Origin: JBCBZH01 sp039815415
Lineage (GTDB): Bacteria; Bacteroidota; Rhodothermia; Rhodothermales; Rubricoccaceae
NCBI GenBank assembly: GCA_039815415.1
Contig: JBCBZH010000169.1
Location: forward strand, 1 to 9,368
Length of the DNA stretch: 9,368 nt
Direction of reading: 5' to 3'
Shown: positions 1-4,540 of the stretch, piece by piece
How positions within the stretch are numbered: the stretch's first letter is position 1
How the letters are laid out: every line of letters starts with the position of its first letter
Program-made: the position numbers and the translations under genes
The notes under the pieces: generated by a model
Told to the model about the DNA's origin: nothing
Databases searched by the model: none
What the model saw: only the letters and a program-made list of their open reading frames with translations

Positions 1-333
1 CTCGGCGTGCTGGAGGAGGCACGGGCTATTGGACTCGGCGAGACGGTTCGACACAGGGTTGAACTCTGGCGACTCCCGGGAAACGGGGAATCAGGAGGGC
101 CGAGCTGGCGCGCGGACATCCGCATACTCTCTAATCACCAGCTCGATGGGAATGGATGCAAGACATCGGGCTGGCGTGAACCCACAGCGAGCGCCCGAAG
201 CTCCCCGTCTGCGATAACGGACGTGTGTTCGCCCTCCGACCGATGCGCCCCGTTCTCATCGTCCTTGCTCTCATCGAGTTGGCGGACGTCCAGGAGGGGC
301 GCTAGCACTACACCTTCCCGATCGCTGAACCCG
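1..333. other. Unassigned stretch upstream of the first lipoprotein gene
   Basis: I see no convincing gene here. A plus-strand frame is open from position 7 into the next gene, but its residues before 334 do not look like a folded protein and lie ahead of a clear lipoprotein signal peptide. Minus-strand open frames in this stretch run antisense into the lipoprotein gene and are best read as shadows of GC-rich DNA. A 20-codon open frame at 243-305 encodes a short hydrophobic peptide but has no other support. The promoter of the following gene probably lies here; I could not pick a clear -10/-35 pair. The word CCAGCTCG occurs twice, at 138-145 and on the minus strand at 101-108. Confidence 0.4.
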
Positions 334-1137
334 ATGCGTCTCATCCTGATCGCCAGCACGCTGCTGACATTTTCCGCCTGCACCGCCACCCCGGGCTCTG
401 AGGCCCCGCAAGAAGCAGCACGCGTGGCCATCGAAGCGGGTGACGCCGAGTTGGCGACCCACATCTACGAGGCTGCCGCGCGAAACGGCGACCTCCACGC
501 GATGGCGAACCTCGCTCTAGGGTACCAGCAGGGGTACTACCAACGCGGCCCCGTTCTCCCCGGCCGGCCGGGCGCTCGCCACCTTTCCACCCGCCAGAGC
601 GACCTCCAGGCGCAGCGGTGGATGAACCGCTACCTCGCAACCGTACGGCGCCCCTCAAGCAATCCCACACACCGTCACCTGCTGGCCCTCGACCTGCTCA
701 ACGGGCAGCGCCAGCCCGAGTCCGCATGGCAACTTCGGATGCACTCCGGCGGAGAGCACGCCACACCCGCCCAGCGCGACTCGGCCATCGCCATCCTCGA
801 AGACCTCCTTACCGACGGCCACCCCGGCGTCGCCTTCGCGCTGGTTAATGCCATCGAGGACCCGGATCGCCAGCTCGAGATCTTCCAGACCGCCGCCGCC
901 CACGGCGACGCGCAGGCGTGCTTCTGGGCTGCGCTCAAAGGAACGAACCGGACGTCTGCGGCTGGGCTAGCGGCCTACCTCGAGGCCCGCGTGCCCTGTG
1001 AGGCCATGCCCGGCGCCGAGCGTGTGGGACACGCGAACCCTCTCGACGCCCTCCATGCCCAAGTCGAGATCGAAAACCCTGCCTCCATCGCGCTGATGGA
1101 CAGTCTTGTGGTCCTGGGCGCAGTCCCGGACGCCTGA
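334..1137 (+). CDS. Lipoprotein with Sel1-like (TPR-type) helical repeats
   Basis: The predicted protein has 267 residues. It starts with Arg2 and a hydrophobic stretch ending Thr-Phe-Ser-Ala-Cys16, a plausible lipoprotein signal with a non-canonical Phe at -3, so it is probably anchored to an envelope membrane. That signal is why the ATG at 334 is chosen over the longer open frame from position 7; no Shine-Dalgarno sequence precedes it. Residues 39-69 fit the Sel1-like pattern (alanine pairs, Gly-Asp turn, Ala-Met, Leu-x-x-x-Tyr-x-x-Gly). Weaker copies lie at about 150-176 and 179-203. Sel1-like repeats are alpha-solenoid protein-binding modules and no enzyme motif is visible. Cys196 and Cys222 could form a disulfide. 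The gene is convergent with the channel gene and looks like its own transcription unit. The lipoprotein call is firmer than the repeat call; the partner is unknown. Confidence 0.7.
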   Translation: MRLILIASTLLTFSACTATPGSEAPQEAARVAIEAGDAELATHIYEAAARNGDLHAMANLALGYQQGYYQRGPVLPGRPGARHLSTRQSDLQAQRWMNRYLATVRRPSSNPTHRHLLALDLLNGQRQPESAWQLRMHSGGEHATPAQRDSAIAILEDLLTDGHPGVAFALVNAIEDPDRQLEIFQTAAAHGDAQACFWAALKGTNRTSAAGLAAYLEARVPCEAMPGAERVGHANPLDALHAQVEIENPASIALMDSLVVLGAVPDA

Positions 1138-1161
1138 TCACCAGCTCGTGGCTTCTCGTAC

Positions 1162-1186
1162 GGACACCATGCAGGGTGTCCCTGCA
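1162..1186. terminator. Two competing hairpins between convergent genes
   Basis: In the 78-bp gap between two convergent stop codons there are two perfect, mutually exclusive 7-bp stems. GGACACC (1162-1168) can pair with GGTGTCC (1175-1181) across a 6-nt loop. TGCAGGG (1170-1176) can pair with CCCTGCA (1180-1186) across the loop TGT. The location suggests a bidirectional terminator. Neither stem is followed by a run of T on either strand, so a classical intrinsic terminator is not proven. Confidence 0.4.
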
Positions 1187-1215
1187 GGGCGCCGTTGCCC
1201 CTTCGAGCGAACGAC

Positions 1216-2331
1216 CTACTCTCCCGCCGGCCCGCTCGTGCCCGGCTTGCCCTCGCGGTGGTTGTCGTAGAACCGCGTCGTCGGGTACGCCAGGTCGATG
1301 CCGTCGTGCGTCGCCAGCGCGTCGAGGATGGCTTCCCAGACGGCCTCCTCACTCCCCCGCACCCGGCGCGGGTTGACGAGGAAGCGGAGCGTGAGCTGCA
1401 CGCCCTCGCCCACCACACTCGTGTAGACCGTCGGCGTGAGCTTGGAGTAGAAGATGAGGTAGCTGCGCGCGGCCCGGCGCAGCGTCCGCTCGGCGTCGTC
1501 GGACATTGTATCGAGGTGCTCGTCTGCGATCTCGAACAAGAGCGCCTTCATGGCCCGCCAGTCGCTCTCGAATGTCACCACCACAGCTACCTCATGCCAT
1601 ATGTAAGCGAAGGTGCCCGTGTGGTTCACCAGCGCGTCCGAGAACACCCACCCGTTGGGAATGTGGATGAGTCGCCCCGTGGATTGGCCCGCCCCCGTCA
1701 CCGTCCCCACCTCGAGTAGCGTGAACTGGAACAAGCGCTGGTCGATCACATCGCCCATGTGGCCGCGGATCGAGATGCGATCTCCGGGGGCGAACGGCTT
1801 TCGCCAGAGCACGAAGATCCACCCGGCCAAGTTGACGAGTGGATCGCGCAGGGCAATGGCCACACCCGCCGTCAGCAGCCCGAGGAACGTTGCCAACGAG
1901 CCGATGGTGCCTGTGCCTACCCAGATCCCGAGCAGACCGATGGCCCCGATGATGACGGACACGTAGGACGACGTTTTCCGCCACCGGTACAGCGCGCGCA
2001 CATCCTGAATCTGCCGACGCACGCCCAGCAACACGAGCTGGCGAAGGCCCCAGAGCACAAACAGGAACAGCACCGACTGCATCCATCCCGACGCCGCCTC
2101 GGGGCTGAGCCCGGTCAGGTCTCCGAGGCCCATGGCAACCGTGTACCACCATCCTTCGGCGTGTCCTTCAGCTCCTGCCGCCTGCCCCATCGCCTGGCTC
2201 ACCGCGTCGGCGACCATGTCCGACAGCGCCTCGGAAGACATTCCCCCCATTCCCGTGCTATCGGTCCTCACGGAGTCCGCCAGCGCGCTCGGCGCCGGCA
2301 CGAGGGAGTCTTGAGCCGTCGAGGAGTACAC
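1216..2331 (-). CDS. MscS-family mechanosensitive ion channel
   Basis: The 371-residue protein is a small-conductance mechanosensitive channel homologue, a membrane valve that opens under hypo-osmotic tension. Hydrophobic helices lie at about 83-104 (TM1), 122-143 (TM2) and 145-177 (TM3). TM3 has the Gly/Ala-rich pore-lining pattern (LGLLTAGVAIALRDPLVNLAG, shortened here to its core), followed by the beta domain 'KPFAPGDRISI-G-GDV' at 178-196 and the family signature 'IPNGWVFSDALVN' at 224-236. The alpha/beta C-terminal vestibule domain runs to about 352. The reading frame opens only shortly upstream, so the farthest reasonable start is the GTG at 2331. ATG codons at 2250 and 2241 (residues 28 and 31) would also keep every membrane helix. 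The first 60 residues are polar, Ser/Ala/Asp-rich and carry no signal peptide. It lies 128 bp downstream of the VKOR gene on the same strand and could be co-transcribed with it. Confidence 0.9.
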   Translation of the reverse strand: MYSSTAQDSLVPAPSALADSVRTDSTGMGGMSSEALSDMVADAVSQAMGQAAGAEGHAEGWWYTVAMGLGDLTGLSPEAASGWMQSVLFLFVLWGLRQLVLLGVRRQIQDVRALYRWRKTSSYVSVIIGAIGLLGIWVGTGTIGSLATFLGLLTAGVAIALRDPLVNLAGWIFVLWRKPFAPGDRISIRGHMGDVIDQRLFQFTLLEVGTVTGAGQSTGRLIHIPNGWVFSDALVNHTGTFAYIWHEVAVVVTFESDWRAMKALLFEIADEHLDTMSDDAERTLRRAARSYLIFYSKLTPTVYTSVVGEGVQLTLRFLVNPRRVRGSEEAVWEAILDALATHDGIDLAYPTTRFYDNHREGKPGTSGPAGE

Positions 2332-2459
2332 CCGAGAAGGCAGGAGTCAGCGAAACAGGTCTCCACAGAGTACCGCCGCTCGAGCTGGCGAATTGGAGAC
2401 GACCGGTGTCATCTCGCGCCAACTCGACGCAGAGGCTCTCCTCACGGGAGGGCACGCGC

Positions 2460-3791
2460 TTACTCTGCGGCGCCCACGGACTCAGCCGTCTCCACCGTCT
2501 CGCCTGAGCCTGCCTGAGCGATGAACTCTGCGATGCAACGGGGGCTGTACGACGAGTTCGTCGGCGCAACGATGCGCCCGTTGATCGCCAGCTTGGGTAC
2601 GCTGATGCCGCCATCCGGCGACGCGAATGCTTCCGAGACTGCGTCCGCCTTGGTCTGGATGATATCGAGATACGGCTGAAGCGCGTCCTGATCCTTGATC
2701 ATCTGATCGAAGGCATCGCCATCCATCCCGGCCTCGTTGACGGTCGCCACCAGCTCGGGGAGCGTCATCCCCCAGCTCGAGTCCTGGCGACGGAACATCT
2801 CGCTCTTCATCTCAAAGAACAGCCCCTGCTCTTCGGCCACGGTGAGAGCCACCACCTGCCCAAGCGACTCCTGGCGGAGCGGATACGGAACGTAGAAGAA
2901 CTCTGCCGCCTCGCCATTCTCCGCGATCACCTGATCCAGCGACTCCCCGAGCGTCTTGCAGTGCGGGCAGTTGGGGTCGAAGATCTCCACAACTTGAACC
3001 GCAGACCCCTCAGCTCCCTCCGATGCGCCCGCCGTGAAGGCCGAGAAGTCGGCGATGGGAGCCATGTTTGGATCGTACTCGCACGCGCCACCCGTGTCCA
3101 CATTCTGGGCGTTGGCCTGCGCGCCCGCAGCCGCGAGCTGGTTGAGTGGAATCTTGTTCTCATTCGCTGCGACGTCGTCAGCCCCGCCGCGCTGGAACAA
3201 GACCAAGGAAGCCCCAAGGAGCACGGCGAAGACGCCAAAGATGGGGACATAGGCCCGAAGTGCGGGCAGTCCGGTGACGGGCTCTGCGCCTCCTCTGCGA
3301 GGCTCAGGTCCCACAGATCCGACCTTCCGATGCTCCAAAATGTGGAGGATCAGCAACACCGTCACCAGAGCCGCAGACGTCATGCACAGCGCACAGAAGG
3401 ACTTGATGACGACCGCCTGGAGATACACGAGGTAGCCTGTGTACCCCATTCCAATGCCCGCCAGCCCGAACGATGCCAGCCGAAGCCGGTCGTTGGCCGT
3501 TGCGGTGTAGGCCAAGCGAAGCACCGAGAGGAGACCATAGAAGAGGAATCCCCAGAGGATGTTGGATACCCCGAGGAAGGACGCGAACGGCCCTGAGGTC
3601 ACGGTGGCACAGCCAGACTCCGTAGGGGCGGCCGTGATGTCAAAGGAATCCACCTGAGGCGCAAGGCCCGAACAACCGTTCTCAAACCCGTTCAGCGACT
3701 GGAGCCAGAGGTGTGTCACGAGAAGGACGCCCAGCAGGGCAACACCGACAATGATGCGGCGGAGCAGAGACGTCTGTACAGGAAGAGCCAT
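2460..3791 (-). CDS. VKOR-DsbA fusion, disulfide-bond-forming membrane oxidoreductase
   Basis: The protein (443 residues from the ATG at 3791) joins a vitamin K epoxide reductase-type membrane domain to a thioredoxin-fold domain. In this family the Trx part oxidises exported proteins and the VKOR part passes the electrons to quinone, replacing DsbA plus DsbB. TM1 is at about 12-33, with further helices near 70-93, 105-130, 134-152 and 181-200. VKOR cysteines are C40 and C61 in the extracytoplasmic loop and the CALC active site C133/C136. The Trx domain (about 262-430) carries the DsbA-type motif CPHC (C275-C278) and a cis-proline in 'SVPK' (P399). C237 and C419 are extra. Loop cysteines are 21 residues apart, wider than the 6-8 usual in VKORs I know. 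An in-frame GTG at 3842 would add 17 residues; the ATG is preferred because it starts just before TM1. No Shine-Dalgarno is seen. It is divergent from the BlaI gene. Confidence 0.92.
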   Translation of the reverse strand: MALPVQTSLLRRIIVGVALLGVLLVTHLWLQSLNGFENGCSGLAPQVDSFDITAAPTESGCATVTSGPFASFLGVSNILWGFLFYGLLSVLRLAYTATANDRLRLASFGLAGIGMGYTGYLVYLQAVVIKSFCALCMTSAALVTVLLILHILEHRKVGSVGPEPRRGGAEPVTGLPALRAYVPIFGVFAVLLGASLVLFQRGGADDVAANENKIPLNQLAAAGAQANAQNVDTGGACEYDPNMAPIADFSAFTAGASEGAEGSAVQVVEIFDPNCPHCKTLGESLDQVIAENGEAAEFFYVPYPLRQESLGQVVALTVAEEQGLFFEMKSEMFRRQDSSWGMTLPELVATVNEAGMDGDAFDQMIKDQDALQPYLDIIQTKADAVSEAFASPDGGISVPKLAINGRIVAPTNSSYSPRCIAEFIAQAGSGETVETAESVGAAE

Positions 3792-3839
3792 GTCGCGGAA
3801 AAAGTGAGCGCGCGGGTCCAGGGGAACGTCCGCGACATG
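3789..3839 (-). repeat. 11-bp perfect inverted repeat covering the VKOR start codon
   Basis: CATGTCGCGGA (3789-3799) and TCCGCGACATG (3829-3839) are exact reverse complements separated by 29 nt. Read on the minus strand, the second arm of the mRNA hairpin contains the ATG start codon of the VKOR-Dsb gene. The fold would hide the start codon, or the arms could be two half-sites of a DNA-binding protein. If translation began at the GTG at 3842 the whole repeat would be coding. The repeat is directly visible; its role is inference. Confidence 0.6.
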
Positions 3840-3865
3840 CACATCGCATGCCAGCGGCGAGCGAG

Positions 3866-3873
3866 CAAAGGTA
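3866..3873 (-). promoter_or_regulatory. Possible Bacteroidota-type -7 element for the VKOR gene
   Basis: On the minus strand the octamer TACCTTTG matches the Bacteroidota -7 consensus TAnnTTTG exactly. It lies about 75 bp before the ATG at 3791, a sensible place for a promoter. I do not find a good TTTG -33 element at the expected distance, so this is a weak call. Confidence 0.25.
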
Positions 3874-3946
3874 CGGCGCGATCCCCCAGAAGACGCCTGG
3901 AGAGGCCGAAAGCCAGAGGCCTTGTGTTAAAAAAACAACATACAGA

Positions 3947-3975
3947 TTGACGACATACGATCCAGTCCCTACACT
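3947..3975 (+). promoter_or_regulatory. Sigma70-like promoter of the BlaI-M56 group
   Basis: TTGACG (3947-3952) and TACACT (3970-3975) are separated by exactly 17 bp and lie 37 bp before the ATG of the repressor gene. An A-tract (3929-3935) sits upstream, where an UP-element would be. This is the most AT-rich part of an otherwise GC-rich window. It does not fit the Bacteroidota TAnnTTTG form well, so if the host uses only that type of promoter the call would weaken. Confidence 0.5.
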
Positions 3976-3981
3976 CTGTTA
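3970..3981 (+). promoter_or_regulatory. Candidate BlaI-type operator overlapping the -10 element
   Basis: TACACTCTGTTA contains the dyad ACA-CTC-TGT (3971-3979). It resembles the TACA...TGTA half-sites of BlaI/MecI operators with one imperfect flank, and it overlaps the -10 hexamer. A second small dyad, TGTT-AAAAA-AACA, lies at 3925-3937 just before the -35. BlaI repressors normally bind their own promoter region, so self-repression is expected from family knowledge. The exact site is my inference. Confidence 0.35.
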
Positions 3982-4011
3982 ACCAATTAGCACACTCTCA
4001 ATCGCTTCCCC

Positions 4012-4392
4012 ATGCTCCCACCACGTCTTAGCCGCCGCGAGCGCGAAGTCCTCGATGCGCTCCATCGTCTCGGCACCGCCAGCGCCGCCGACGTCCGGAG
4101 TGCGCTTGTCGATCCCCCAAGCGACTCCGCCGTCCGCACGCACCTCCGCATCCTGGAAGAGAAGGGCCACATCACGCACGAGCAGGATGGCCCCCGCTAT
4201 CTCTATCGCCCCACTGTCGAACGCGAGACGGCGGGCCGCAGCGCGCTCCGCCACTTGCTGAGCACGTTCTTCGAAGGCTCCCCGAACCGCGCTGTGGCCG
4301 CCCTTCTGGACGAGACAGGATCGGAACTCACCGACGATGAACTCGACCGGCTTGCAACTCTCGTAGACCAGGCCCGTCGGCAAGGACGCTAG
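4012..4392 (+). CDS. BlaI/MecI-family transcriptional repressor
   Basis: The 126-residue protein has the usual length of BlaI/MecI/CopY repressors. The N-terminal winged helix (about 5-70) carries 'LSRREREVLDAL', 'ASAADVRSAL', the recognition-helix region 'AVRTHLRILEEKGHI' and the wing 'HEQDGPRYLYRPTV'. The dimerisation helices follow at about 71-123 ('ALRHLLSTFFEGSP', then 'LTDDELDRLATLVDQ'). In staphylococcal systems the BlaR1 protease triggers cleavage of BlaI at an Asn-Phe bond in the dimer domain. By hand alignment that bond is not conserved here (region 'VAALLDETG', 95-103), so inactivation may use another site or an accessory protease. The gene lies 148 bp before the M56 protease gene, its expected signalling partner. 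The ATG has no Shine-Dalgarno. The family call is secure; the regulon is unknown and need not involve beta-lactams. Confidence 0.93.
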   Translation: MLPPRLSRREREVLDALHRLGTASAADVRSALVDPPSDSAVRTHLRILEEKGHITHEQDGPRYLYRPTVERETAGRSALRHLLSTFFEGSPNRAVAALLDETGSELTDDELDRLATLVDQARRQGR

Positions 4393-4540
4393 TGCGCGCA
4401 TGATGGGTCCGGAGTGATCAGCCCCCAATGTCGTCCGTCCTTCACCCAGCGCCCGCCAGCTCGGCACCCGCCACGTCGGTGTTCATCGCGCCTCTCAGGC
4501 ACATCGCCTGCCCTTCTTCACTCCTGACTGATTCGCTCCC

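Noticed and set aside
243..305. 20-codon hydrophobic small ORF that resembles a second signal peptide
   Set aside because: No ribosome-binding site, no conservation evidence and within chance expectation for GC-rich DNA.
7..333. In-frame N-terminal extension of the first lipoprotein gene
   Set aside because: A lipoprotein signal peptide starts at 334; the extension has low-complexity, non-protein-like composition.
1195..2517. Long plus-strand open frames (1195-1719, 1759-2517) opposite the MscS gene
   Set aside because: They are antisense to a clear MscS coding region and their translations are Arg/Pro/His-rich without motifs.
3901..3921. Direct repeat AGAGGCC (3901-3907 and 3915-3921) as an operator
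   Set aside because: Short and GC-rich with no dyad; likely chance, kept only as a note.
4496..4510. Hairpin CAGGC-ACATC-GCCTG before the M56 gene as a terminator or attenuator
   Set aside because: Only a 5-bp stem with no T-run, expected often in DNA of this composition.
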